Source: Atrina japonica (Eukaryota > Mollusca > Bivalvia > Pterioida > Pinnidae). From it: a DNA stretch of 64,000 nt. Location: positions 115,001 to 179,000 of the forward strand of contig BROG01000922.1 of NCBI GenBank assembly GCA_030159075.1, written 5' to 3'. The position numbers and the translations under genes are program-made. Below, piece by piece: positions 12,801 to 30,529 of the stretch (position 1 is its first letter; every line of letters begins with the position of its first letter). A model generated the notes under the pieces. It had not been told where the DNA came from. It ran no database searches and saw only the letters and a list, made by a program, of their open reading frames with translations.

Positions 12801-13538
12801 GCTCCAAAAGGAGCCAAATCTGGGTATTGTTTTACTCCTGTGACCTTTAAGGCCTATTGGGAATTTAGTTTATGTTTAACCCATTTACCACTAAAGACAC
12901 ATTTCGACTGGTCGAAGTCATTGATTTACAGAAGAGTCCATTGTAAGGAGTGATGAGTTACGGTAACCTTAGTCTATTATTATATAGGATTAATCGTGAT
13001 TGATATGCAATATTCTTATGATTAAGATTCTCAGCGATTTATTATATCACATGTCTGATGATTGAGGTAACTGTAAACTGGTTTCTTTTTTTCCAGAATT
13101 GATGACGATTTAGATTCTTTGATGAAGCAGACCATGGGCATTACAAGTCCAAGAGATAACACAAATACCAATGAAGAAAGCGCAAACGATCCTACACAAC
13201 TTGCTAGTGTTACTAAACCCTCAATCAAAGAAAAGCCAAAGATTGTACCAAGGTCAAAGCCAACGATATCCCCGAAACCTAATACAAAAAGTGACAGTGA
13301 ACTAAAGCATGATGCTTATGTCAAACCAGTTGTACCCGAAAGATCAGTTCCCAGAAAACAAAATCACAACGTTCCCACTAAGCCTCCCATCAAACCTAGG
13401 CCAAGACCAAAGCCAAAATCTGTAAAAGAAAATGTTGATAAAGAAAATAATACAGGTGTTGAAAATTACAACACAGGTGATATCTTGCAATACATACAAG
13501 CGAATACAACTGAAGATGAGGTAGACCTATTTTCATGA
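727..13538 (+). CDS. HS1BP3: HS1BP3-like PX-domain protein gene (5' end not seen), six exons
   Basis: Coding exons read as join(727..889, 1757..1964, 3483..3615, 8014..8108, 9400..9553, 13097..13538). Every junction is GT-AG and every phase closes, giving 397 in-window residues, against about 390 for vertebrate HS1BP3. The first two exons encode a PX domain, with VVVVSNLPYFKSS, VVQFMVSKKFPDF, LPLLPKKALLV and RRTGLEHFLKFL in order. The middle is acidic. The last exon is rich in KP/RP repeats and ends in DILQYIQ and a terminal DLFS, as in HCLS1-binding protein 3. Known family role: PX domains bind phosphoinositides, and HS1BP3 binds HS1/cortactin and affects membrane traffic and autophagy. The initiator exon is missing; by comparison only about 10-20 residues should precede. 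Introns 1 and 4 are largely minisatellite. Identity is strong from motif order and length. Confidence 0.88.
890..1665 (+). repeat. 42-bp minisatellite filling intron 1, starting at the splice donor
   Basis: About 18 units of 42 bp with the core GTATGTTGATGTCAAGTTGT followed by CTATACAGTTCTGAGGTTTG and TG. The first unit begins at the exon A donor, so nearly every unit repeats a GGTATGTTG donor-like string. Each also has a ctatacag acceptor-like string 14 bases before the next donor. Because 42 is a multiple of three, long spurious ORFs run through it in several frames on both strands. The last unit ends about 90 bp before exon B. Confidence 0.92.
1757..1964 (+). CDS. HS1BP3: HS1BP3-like exon B (PX domain, second part)
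   Basis: The acceptor is ttaacag|GTATCG and the donor is TTTTTAG|gtattt. The exon enters in phase 0 and leaves with one base. It encodes VSKKFPDFEHL, the loop PLLPKKALLV and the helical end of the PX fold finishing LLEFLG, which matches the position of LLEFLG in vertebrate HS1BP3. Confidence 0.88.
1965..3482 (+). other. HS1BP3-like intron 2
   Basis: The intron contains a degraded SINE (2030-2260) and a short copy of the 'ccacttaagggaatttgacaa' dispersed repeat near 2400-2470. The rest is AT-rich sequence with no coding signal seen. Confidence 0.7.
2030..2260 (+). repeat. Degraded tRNA-derived SINE
   Basis: A box A-like 'gatgagtggttaaggcat', a box B-like 'gcgggttcgggtcctgc' and the shared SINE tail 'accattaaaactggtcgcc...gactgaataattattgagcgtggcgtaaaa' occur in the same order as in the copies at 11241 and 19681. 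Confidence 0.7.
3483..3615 (+). CDS. HS1BP3: HS1BP3-like exon C (acidic linker)
   Basis: The acceptor is attacag|GTGTAAATGC and the donor is GAAAG|gtaatt; entry takes two bases and exit leaves two. It encodes GVNAIKAGKFRKDP followed by a Glu/Asp-rich stretch. Family proteins have an acidic, poorly ordered linker here. Confidence 0.8.
3630..3750 (+). mobile_element. MITE-like element with perfect 21-bp terminal inverted repeats
   Basis: Bases 3630-3650 and 3730-3750 are exact reverse complements (starting ttcctatatattttgtg), enclosing about 79 bp. Related sequence at 9980-10262, 17540-17775, 20855-21070 and 39060-39275 carries the same ends plus a common 3' extension ending near 'aacacagct'. 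Confidence 0.75.
3935..5030 (+). repeat. Dispersed repeat family in partly tandem copies
   Basis: The blocks 3935-4200, 4505-4730 and 4722-4860 share 'agtctcaagygacctattct', 'aggaagtaagtactt' and 'ttctccaaaaccactgcatga' style strings with substitutions. No ORF is maintained across copies. Confidence 0.6.
6775..7056 (-). repeat. tRNA-derived SINE, second family
   Basis: On the minus strand the head reads ggcctggctctgtcggtagc (box A) and ggtcgtgagttcgagtcc (box B), with a tail ending in 'tgagtgggatgttaaacaac'. Related copies are at 60285-60530 and a 3' half at 50105-50255. Confidence 0.75.
8014..8108 (+). CDS. HS1BP3: HS1BP3-like exon D
   Basis: The acceptor is gtaaacag|TGG and the donor is AAAG|gtatgt. 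It encodes a short acidic segment, GLFEDEEQEDTEDFFSESER. The donor coincides with the first base of the following 59-bp tandem repeat. Confidence 0.8.
8109..8505 (+). repeat. About 59-bp tandem repeat starting at the exon D splice donor
   Basis: Seven units start near 8109, 8168, 8226, 8284, 8341, 8392 and 8450. The core is gtatgtataaaatgtcaatc, then tggctttttta and ccttgatattttgtag. Unit 1 begins at the real donor. Each junction reads tttgtag(t/g)(t/a)ag|gtatgt, so acceptor-like and donor-like strings recur with each unit. Confidence 0.9.
8540..9345 (+). repeat. 36-bp minisatellite in intron 4
   Basis: About 22 units of 36 bp built on cccatcagacaggtgatcca plus cttgtacctgtcatga. The unit is 12 codons, so frames reading MTHQTGDPLV on plus and GHDKYKWITCLM on minus stay open over parts of the array. 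There is no sign that they are genes. Confidence 0.92.
9400..9553 (+). CDS. HS1BP3: HS1BP3-like exon E
   Basis: The acceptor is gctttcag|ATGGGG and the donor is TTACA|gtgagt. It encodes DGDTKLFGDQDFGG, EEADALLLIPGAS and ITLDVEDSDLLQ. The LLLIPGAS stretch resembles SLLLPAA in the vertebrate protein. Confidence 0.82.
9980..10262 (+). mobile_element. MITE-family copy
   Basis: Inverted ends at 10007-10027 and 10123-10143 match the perfect pair at 3630-3750. The segment then continues with the family's shared 3' part. Confidence 0.65.
11241..11480 (+). repeat. tRNA-derived SINE, well preserved copy
   Basis: The head has tggccaagtggttagagca (box A) and ctggttcgaatcccgc (box B). A conserved body with 'cttgcggaaggtcggtggtc' and 'tctcctccagcaataaaaac' follows, ending in an (aaatc)n-like tail. 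Nearly identical to 19681-19923. Confidence 0.9.
12230..12870 (-). repeat. Decayed tandem copies of the 40.5-42.1 kb repeat family
   Basis: Strings such as 'tgcgaacgaaaaggactaggacc' broken up over several copies, and 'cccataggggctc(c/t)aaaaggag', are reverse complements of 'ggtcctagtccctttt' style strings at 40480-42070. Confidence 0.5.
13097..13538 (+). CDS. HS1BP3: HS1BP3-like last exon (proline/lysine-rich tail)
   Basis: The acceptor is tttttccag|AATTG and the stop is TGA at 13536-13538. It encodes IDDDLDSLMKQTMG, then a long KP-rich region (KPKIVPRSKPTISPKP, KPPIKPRPRPKPK), and ends GDILQYIQ...EDEVDLFS. The vertebrate protein has the same order: a (I/L)DxxLxxIL segment, a PKPKPKP region, and DILQYIQ near the C-terminus. 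Confidence 0.9.
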
Positions 13539-15479
13539 CTGCAATTGTGTGTCACCGTTTTGCGGGAATATAACGTAGCTGAGCTAAGTGGTGATTGAGA
13601 TTTCTAGATATTTATAGAGAATCGTTGAAAGTTATGCATTTTGGTGAAATACCAGTTTTCATTTTTTTTTAAATTTAAGAGAAATGGCAGTAAGACTATG
13701 CAATAGTCACTGACTAACTATACTCTTCTGTTTCTAATGGCAGCCTGCTTAATTACATACCTATAATTTCCGACTGCTGCGTGCAACTGACGCTGCCGTA
13801 TTCGTTCGTTCTGGATTAATTCTATCATAACACTGGCATATGAAGAATGTCATTTCAGTCATTTTATTTTATATTACATCGTCTTCTTAATTGTAAAATT
13901 ATTTATTCTGAATATTTACTGAATTATATTATTTCTGCAAAACAATTTCCTGATAGCGTAATGTATCTCTTGTTTACTGCAGGTCTTAATACTATTAAAG
14001 ATAAAAACTGATCCTAGTGCAGCTTAGTTGTACACATGTTAGTGATTATTGTACATAATAACGTGAAAAAAAAATCGAAACCATGCATGTAAATAAGAAA
14101 AATGAAATAAACAAGTGATGTAATTACGAAAAAAACATTTCCTTTTCTCTATTTCTTGCAACTTGCACTCACGGCCTCCACTGTGAAATATTAACCTAAT
14201 CTATTCACGATATTTGAGCACATGTACAAATGTTTCAAAATGTCACTGTTTTAGATAAGACATATAGGGTGTTCCATATATATATATATATAATTATGAT
14301 GGTAATAATCGGCCATTTACAGGTATGAGCAGTGGCCGGAATTAGTCATGTAGAGATTGAACTGTATGATTGCTGCAAGACCTATTTAGAAATAACATTG
14401 TAAAAAGCTTACTATTAAGTTCTAATCATTTCCCATTCAATAAAAAATCATATGAATATCGTAATATATCTATACTGCGACTTTGATATGGACATTTTTA
14501 TGTATATAGTGATAGTTCAATACCATATGTCATGTTTTTTGCACTTCTTCGATACCATTATGATTTATTGAAAAGCCATTAACTGTCAATCTGGCTTACG
14601 TGCCATGTAAGGGGTTCCCCTTAAATGTTTCCTTTTGATCTAAAGTTCTAATGCGGGCTCCAGTATATTACATTTTTAATTAATTACATCCAAAGAGATC
14701 CAGAATTGTGGATTGTCCTTTTTCAAATCACTTTTTTACTAACTTTTAGCAGATTAATTTAAAATGAGTATTTCATTTCTATTTGACTTCATTGATTTCT
14801 TTGCACTGAACAAAATTAAATCACTAAATCCAGTTACTATCATGTTTTACATAATTTATCGGCGATATACAACGCTTTAAACAACCAGCGATATGTAAAG
14901 CTTTTAAAATGAAAATTAAGCATTTGGGTATTATATTACATTTATTTTTTTATTTACTTTGCTGTTGTCAATTTTGTAAATTTATTTTAATCAATAATAT
15001 TCTCTAAATATAACTATATTGTATTATAGGCCTTTAAATTTTAGCCGGGCTTATCGACAAAGTTGATAGCTAAATATACTATAGTAATAGTTCAGTATCG
15101 AGTTGTGTGCAATCGTCTTTCTGCGCATAATTTGGTCTCTGTTTTTACCATCAGAATAAATGAAACTACGAGCGTGACATGATATAGTGCATGTATGTTA
15201 TGTAAAAAAGTGTATTAAAATATACAGATATTGTTCATATATATGTTTCAACATGATCCAGATCATTTATAGATACAGAATTTTCACCTTATCGTAAAAT
15301 ATAGTAAATGGTACACAGTTTTTCTCCTTCCGCATACGAAGACCAGGCAATTTCTTACACAGAGTTTTCACTTTCACTAGTTGAAGTGCCACTGCGTTGA
15401 TCTAGATATAGACATGCGTGGAATCTCCATAGTCTATTTTTATCTGCGATATCCACGTCACTAAACATGACGCCCCGCA
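13539..15479 (+). other. HS1BP3-like 3' UTR and downstream intergenic DNA
   Basis: The UTR probably ends after AATAAA at 14106-14111, with a second AATAAA at 14439-14444. From about 14450 to 15479 the sequence is AT-rich with no feature recognised. Confidence 0.6.
14106..14111 (+). terminator. Polyadenylation signal AATAAA
   Basis: A consensus hexamer 570 bp after the HS1BP3-like stop, within aaatgaaataaacaagtg. This is the first strong candidate downstream. Confidence 0.5.
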
Positions 15480-15719
15480 TTTCATGTCCCAACAGTGTAA
15501 GAGAAGCAGACGATAATGAAATTTTATGGAAAGGGATTATCGTTAAGAAATATTAGTGAAACGAATACAATAAGTGCAATCACGATCCATAATTTTTTTT
15601 ATAATCAATGTAAATCAACAGGATTGCGTGAAAACAAACCTAGATTACATAGATCCCAAGTTTCTGTAGATACAAGAGACCGGACAATATCTCGGCTCCC
15701 AAAATCTAACAAACGATAA
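15480..15719 (+). pseudogene. Relic of a Tc1-like transposase DNA-binding region
   Basis: A 67-codon ORF from 15516 reads GKGLSLRNISETNTISAITI, then CKSTGLRENKPR and TRDRTISRLPKSNKR. The pattern of a short helix-turn-helix, then TG.....PR, then (D)R.I.RL...N.R is that of the N-terminal paired-type region of Tc1/mariner transposases. No DDE catalytic region follows, so this is at best a fragment. Assigned by pattern only; it could be a chance ORF. Confidence 0.4.
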
Positions 15720-18125
15720 TCATTGTCCTATTTAACTTCTTCATTATATGCAACGATCTCTTCAACAATACTTTAGCACTTTTCATAGGAGTTGAAACGA
15801 TCAAGTTTATCAAAATGATCTGTTGCTAAAATTGGACAACTACTCATTCACCGAGCAAATCTTGCTTGTAAATGGAAGAAGAGAAAATAGAATCAATACC
15901 TTTAAATGGCTTAGTCAATACTAATGTCATTGAAAATGTGTTGCACTGGAAAACAACTCTGCCTTGGCCATTAGATAGAAAATATTAAAATACTACACAT
16001 CTTTTCTGTTTCTGTGTCGCAGAATAAATCTGAACCTCCATTGATTCCAATGTGATTGAAAACGTATTTCAATTAATCAACGATAACTTTGGGACCATAA
16101 TTAAAGTTAAGAGCAAAAATAAATACATTATTATAAAAGGTTAAGTCCTAAAATTTATCATTTGTTGCTAAATTTTGACTTTGAAAAGCCCCCTTACAAA
16201 TCAAGGGTACTTTATTATGGCCAGACACTATAGCTACGCAAGTTCTGAGATGGATTTCCAAGCCATTTACGCACCTTCTTGCCCACCCTCCTTCATCACT
16301 TATGGTGCTCTTCATTGGTCCAATCTAATCGCCATGCACATTTCTGACTTCACATCACACAGTGCTGCTGTATACATCACATGTTAAAAGTACAACATTT
16401 TCCATAACAATGCCATGCCTCTCTTGAGTCACTTTCTCAATCAGAAAATACTTACACCGTGTTGCAGTTTGGATTGGTGCTCGGTATGAAGATTGTTTTT
16501 GTAAGAACTATCACATTTATTATTGATTACACATTCAGCGTATATTAATCCTTTTCAAATTTACACTGCATATACGCATGGTAGACCAAAAGCACTATTA
16601 GCAGTCGTTTAGCCTCAAAGAAAGCTTTGGAACGCCCGAGACACGTTTAGACGACTCTATCTGCGTATAGAGGGGACATTTATTTGATCTTTAGGGATAT
16701 TGCTATAGATCACTTGCCGTATCCAAACAACCCCGCACTTCTCTTCATCAATCGGATTTCAGCTCTTGTAACCTGTACATTTAGGAAATTGCTGATGGAG
16801 ATTAGATATGTTAAACATGCTTTGATTGAGAGTTGGAATCATACGTTACTGTAAAAAATACAAAAGTACATTTAATCAGTGAGTGAATGTTGCAGTTTGA
16901 TGTGCATCAATTTGTTATTCCTATGCTTTGGTGACATTTTTAACATTTACTGATGTAATTCTTTTTTTTTTTATTTTTTTTCAATTACAGTGCTAGTCTG
17001 CAACAACTCAATTACCCAGCTTTTCCCAGAACCTTCCACTCTTGTACCTGTTCTGTATCTGAGTTCATGTACGCTCCATGAATTCGAGAGTTTTCCTGTA
17101 ACATTTGCGACGGATGTGGTATGCTAGCAGAGGACACGGACTCCTTCTGGACGCCTGGTCACGTCCCGTTTGGGATTCGCAATTGTGCGTCATGTTGACA
17201 CATCTAATTTGTCGTATTCTAATTTACTTGAGTTTCGATTATCAATGGTACTTCTTTATTTTTACGTATCACCCATTGACTGTTAGCTACCGTTAAGCAT
17301 AGACAAATGTCTCATATGTTACATCATTAAGGTAACATAATTGTCTTTCTGTATTAAGGCAGGATATGTTATCGGTCGCATCAGCAGAATTCAGAGGGAT
17401 GAGGATCTGGAGTAGAGTCACCCTGGTAATCATTACCCCCAAAAAGATCTTTTTAACACAATCTGGCCTTCAAAAGACGTTAGGCTCTGAAATGACATAC
17501 TCACATCATTTGTATCAACAGTATATACAGTAACAAATTATAGGGATGGCAGTTTGGCACTTTTTCACTTGCAATTGATTAACTCAACCTTACTATTTGT
17601 ATATGAATACCACACTGGACCTGAACTTATTTTCACAAAATATTATAGCGATATAAGATTTTCTATGTCTATTATAGCTCTTATTTGTTATTGTACATCA
17701 GGTACAGTTAGTAAAAGTAGTAAAAATTTGAAATAATATTTTTGGTAAACACAGCTAATGCCCCTTAAAGTACATGTATTAATTTCTAGCTTTTTGATAC
17801 AAGACTGGATGCTCCCTGTCAGTTCACACTTGCAAATCGTCATGATGAGTTTTTATCAATTATCTTGCTTGATTACCACTGAAACAATGTATGTTCCTTA
17901 TCAACGGGATGTGGGTTTTGAACTTTGGTAATTATTGTTGCAGAGTCTAAATTTAAAACAATATTACCAATACCAAACTGTTTTTAAGAGATGTTTATGT
18001 TATTACCTTTTTATACCTTTTTGGGGTTATTTTTATGATTTATCTAGCAATTTGATGAGCTTGGGCAATGTGATATTAAAAAACTATGACATGCACATGA
18101 TTGGGTTTCATTTATGATTATCAAT
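15720..18125. other. Intergenic DNA with repeat fragments
   Basis: Bases 17095-17290 resemble 58136-58340 in the same orientation ('acatttgcgac', 'gctagcagaggac', 'gagtttcgattat'), so this is a dispersed repeat. A MITE-family copy lies at 17540-17775. No gene was recognised. Confidence 0.55.
17540..17775 (+). mobile_element. MITE-family copy
   Basis: It shares 'caattgattaactcaacctt', 'accacactggacc' and 'aacacagctaatgcccctt' with the copies at 9980, 20855 and 39060. Confidence 0.6.
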
Positions 18126-18144
18126 CACCAGCTAACGATCAGTT

Positions 18145-18835
18145 CTTTTTAGTTTGTCCAACACCACTCTGATTCTACAGATAAATACATTGAAGTTGAT
18201 ATAAAAAAGATGCTGGAATGTCTAATAAACAATATATTTGTAATGTTCGGAGACGTGATCTTTCAACAAACTGTCGACATTCCTATGGGAACCCGTTGTG
18301 CCCCTTTATTGACTGATCTGTTTCTTTAGTCATACGAAGCAGACTTCATTCAGAAACTGCTGAATCCAAAGAAGAAAAAGCTAGCGGTGTCCTATAATTT
18401 GACATTTAGATATATCGACGACGTTTTGTCAATTAATAATGACAGTTTTCATACATATGTCAATGCGATATATGCCAGCGAACTAGAAAATAAAGATACA
18501 ACAGAATCAAGCACCGCGCGTCATACTTAGACATTTTACCTACTATAAATATAGATGCGAAATTAACAACTAAGCTATACGATAAACGCGACGAGTTCGG
18601 CTTTCACATCGTAAATTGTCCACATTTAAGTAGTAATATCCCACAATCACCCGAGTAAGGAGTTTATATTTCACAAACGATCCGGGCGTGTTCAACATAT
18701 GAACACTTCATTTACAGAGGTAAACCACTCACTGACAAATTATTGACACAGGAATATCGAAAACCACGTTTGATGTCAACGTTCCGCAAATTTTACGGTT
18801 GATATAATAGTCTTAAACAACAATAAACAAACAAA
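18145..18835 (+). pseudogene. Penelope-like reverse transcriptase, broken copy
   Basis: Translation gives pieces of a reverse transcriptase: MLECLINNIFVMFGD, PMGTRCAPL, SYEADFIQKLL, then the catalytic motif in FRYIDDVLSIN, then LYDKRDEFGF and SNIPQSPE. In-frame stops (for example just before SYEADF) and frame changes show that it is dead. The aligned ORF at 55881-56459 keeps the same region open. Family placement as Penelope-like rests on the overall motif set and is probable rather than proven. Confidence 0.7.
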
Positions 18836-18837
18836 CT

Positions 18838-19095
18838 AAGTGGAATGTTGAGTTACCTGTTCCATGGCGGTTGTTGAGATGTATGTAGCAATTATGACGA
18901 GGATTTGTTCCTCACATATTTCATTTTAATTTGACTGGGGATTCACGGCGGGTGACCGGTTAACAGGGGATGCTAACTCCTCCATGGCACCTGACCCCAC
19001 CTCTTGATTTTCAAGAGGTCCGTGTTTGTCCATTTTTTACCAGATTTGTACCTATATCCTGGACATCCAAATGATTTATACTTTGGTATCTGAGA
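18838..19095 (+). repeat. Penelope-associated 3' sequence
   Basis: This segment (tggcggttgttgagatg, cacggcgggtgaccggt, ctcctccatggcacctga, ttatactttggtatctgaga) directly follows the reverse-transcriptase relic. It recurs at 40922, 48690, 53985, 55660 (minus) and 61215, so it is probably the 3' non-coding end of the element. Confidence 0.7.
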
Positions 19096-19119
19096 TTTTT
19101 TATTTTTTAATGTGTAGAA

Positions 19120-19410
19120 TCAGAGTGATGTTGAACAATTATCATGATAACCAATGACTAGATATCTAAATTTTCGGATAACCCCTTCAGTGAAGAAAAA
19201 CAGTTCTCAATTATGCCAAAAAAGTCTCTCTTTTAATTTTTCATGTGGAATTGATATCTAAAGAGTACAAAAGTCATACGTTTTGATACTATTTGAGAAA
19301 AATTGTGTTCCTTCAAATTTTCTAAAGGTATCCACATCTGATTTACACCATTTATATGCATAAGATAATATTTACATACTGACTGTAATTTCCTTCATTG
19401 CAAGTATACA
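19120..19410 (-). pseudogene. Minus-strand fragment of the Penelope-like upstream coding region
   Basis: The string 'tgtgtagaatcagagtgatgttgaac...ataaccaatgacta' matches 45215-45290 on the same strand. The fragment therefore lies in inverted orientation right after the plus-strand 3' end at 19095. Confidence 0.5.
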
Positions 19411-19680
19411 GAGCGACTTCTTTCAATTTTCGTTATGTGACCTGAGTTTTAACAGCTTCATTTAAAATGTCGGCGGAGGTGTTGATAATTAATTTTTGAA
19501 TATGCCAGTGAAAGTTAGTTATTTCACAATATACATTGGCATGTCTGATTTCAATAGATTTGAAGGATTTGCTAGTACATGCTAAAATACATACGAAACA
19601 GAACACGATTATATGCATGGGTCATACATCATTACACGCCAGATAGCATACAAGTCACGGCATTGCCGAGTAGATTGATG

Positions 19681-19923
19681 GGGGCCTCCGTGGCCGAGTG
19701 GTTAGAGCATTGCGCTTTAAATCACAAGGCCTCTCAACTCTGGTTCGAATCCCGCTAGGGTCATTTCGAATTAAGTGGGAAAGTTTGCCAGTTTTCTTGC
19801 GGAAGGTCGGTGGTCTTTACCCGGGTAACCGGGGTTTCTCCTCCACCAATAAAAACTGGACGCCACCATATGACTGAAAAATTGTTGAGTATGGCGTAAA
19901 ACAAAAAATCAAATCAAATCAAA
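19681..19923 (+). repeat. tRNA-derived SINE, well preserved copy
   Basis: Box A tggccgagtggttagagca, box B ctggttcgaatcccgc, the same body as 11241-11480, and an aaatcaaatcaaatcaaa tail. Confidence 0.9.
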
Positions 19924-20854
19924 CCCAGTAGATTGATGTAACGAATATTAGCTGTTTCCCTATCTTTATCCTATGTATTCAAACTTTTTGTGGTATAGTC
20001 CTTTGGTAAAATATCAGTATTCAATCGGAAATCCTGACAATTCGTTGTAAAATATCGTGTCACCAACCACATTGTCGCCGCAATTTGAAAGAAGATGCCA
20101 ATTTACTTCTGACACATTTAACGCTCCGCCACCGGGCGGTCGAATATTAATCAATTTGAATCAAGTCTGAGATTAAGTTTTCCGGAATTTTCATATCTCT
20201 AGTTTCTTCCAAACTGATATGAAAATAAACCTAAATTTTATATAGTGTTTCTGGATAGAAAATCCGCTGTTTCGTCATATGAAAAACACCCCCGTATTAA
20301 GGGGTCTATTGGACTGCAGTTTCACAGAAAAGTGGTAATATATACATGTACATAAATATAAACAATCCTTAATAAAAGTCATTGGTAATGGCATTGTTAT
20401 AGTTAAAAACCATATAAACTGGCGAGATGGCATTCTTGTGAACCTTTCTTGGCCTGGTCGGACAATAAGGCGATAATAAAAATCTAGATTCCTTGGCATC
20501 CATCGTAAACACGGCATGTTATAAAATAAAACCTCTTTTAGTGGATAGAAATCAATGACACAGAGTACATTTTCAGAACTTCATTTTCATTTTTCACTGG
20601 CACAACTCGGATTCAAACTTAAAACATTGCACATGCGCTGCAATCGCACACGCAGCCCTAACAAAATTCTGACTGTGTTTTGAACGGAAAAAAGGTGCGA
20701 ACTTGACTTGTATTACACAGATAATCGTAAAGTACTACAACCGTATTGCTATTCTGACACCAATTTTCTCCTTGGAGTGAAGGGGGTCATTATCTGTTGT
20801 TGTTGTTTTTTTTAAATTATTTCCTTTTTTACAACTTTGATTTATATTAACAAA

Positions 20855-21070
20855 AAAGGATATACACAGGCACAATAAGTTTTAAATTTGTTTATACATT
20901 TTGTGAAAATTGCTCGAGAAATCCAGTTTGACAATTATCCACTTATAATTGATTAATTCAACCTTACTATTTGTATTTGCATACCACACTGGACCTGCAC
21001 TTTTTGACAAGATATATAGGAATATTAGATGTTTATGCCTGTGTATAACTTATTTGTTATTGTACGTGAC
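20855..21070 (+). mobile_element. MITE-family copy
   Basis: Shares the family's start 'ggatatacacaggcacaa', 'attcaaccttactatttgta' and 'ttgttattgtacg'; its inverted ends are diverged. Confidence 0.6.
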
Positions 21071-21330
21071 ATACTGTCCGATTCACATAAGATGGCGGAT
21101 CGGAGTAACCTTTATCATACGAATGTTTCTACTCACTTTTCGGTTATGACAAGCTGCACGGGTAAAACGTTTTATTCCGCACTGGATACTCTATTATGTA
21201 TGTTGACCAGTAAGAACGATTACTCTAGTCAGTGTAAGTTTAATACTATGCTTTATTACCTAAAATTTAAACTCGTCCAAGTCAAGAAAGAGTTCACAAG
21301 ACTCCGACCCGCCAGGTTATTTGGATTTTA
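21071..21330 (+). repeat. Dispersed repeat of unknown type
   Basis: Parts recur at 43640-43745 ('gttttattcctcactggataca') and 57000-57085 ('ttaaactcgtccaactaaag', 'agagttcacc'). An ORF through it is not conserved in the other copies. Confidence 0.5.
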
Positions 21331-21513
21331 CTATACAAATACTATTAAGTCGAAATCGAAATATTTGTGTTTTTTGGGGGGTGGGGGTGGTCCTTTTAGG
21401 AGCATAGGAACCATGTAACCACAAAATTATGAAGTCCTTGCAGTAGGCATACCAAAAACAAATACAACATGTTAATTGAAACGAGGAAAGTAATTCATCA
21501 CCATATTTTATAT

Positions 21514-21519
21514 TTTATT
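21514..21519 (-). terminator. Polyadenylation signal AATAAA for the LDLa gene
   Basis: The plus strand reads tttatt, so the minus strand reads AATAAA, 29 bp downstream of the predicted stop. Confidence 0.45.
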
Positions 21520-21547
21520 ACTGAAATACATTGTGTATGTCTGTCAA

Positions 21548-30448
<8,901 letters not shown>

Positions 30449-30519
30449 TGCGATGGCCGATGTACAGCTTCAATGAGCGACTATGAGAACAAGAAATGTA
30501 CATGCACTGGTATCTCGTA

Positions 30520-30527
30520 ATGCAAAT
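30520..30527 (-). promoter_or_regulatory. Octamer-like motif upstream of the LDLa gene
   Basis: The plus strand reads ATGCAAAT (minus ATTTGCAT), a perfect POU-factor octamer 72 bp upstream of the LDLa start codon, inside the near-palindrome gtaatgcaaattac. No TATA box was seen nearby. Motif match only. Confidence 0.3.
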
Positions 30528-30529
30528 TA

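Larger units (their letters stand above)
9554..13096 (+). other. HS1BP3-like intron 5, with repeats
   Basis: The intron holds a MITE-family copy (9980-10262), a fragment of the Penelope-associated 3' sequence in minus orientation (10810-10895), a SINE (11241-11480), and decayed copies at 12230-12870 of the tandem family better seen at 40480-42070. No other exon was recognised. Confidence 0.65.

Noticed and set aside
19433..19618. Minus-strand 61-codon frame starting MHIIVFCFVCILACTSK, which looks like a signal peptide.
   Set aside because: No donor in the right place, no Cys pattern or homologue recognised, and retroelement scraps on its left side; too weak to call.
20275..20517. Possible last exon of the LDLa gene on the minus strand.
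   Set aside because: No convincing acceptor; the exon at 21548-21627 fits phase and splice signals better.
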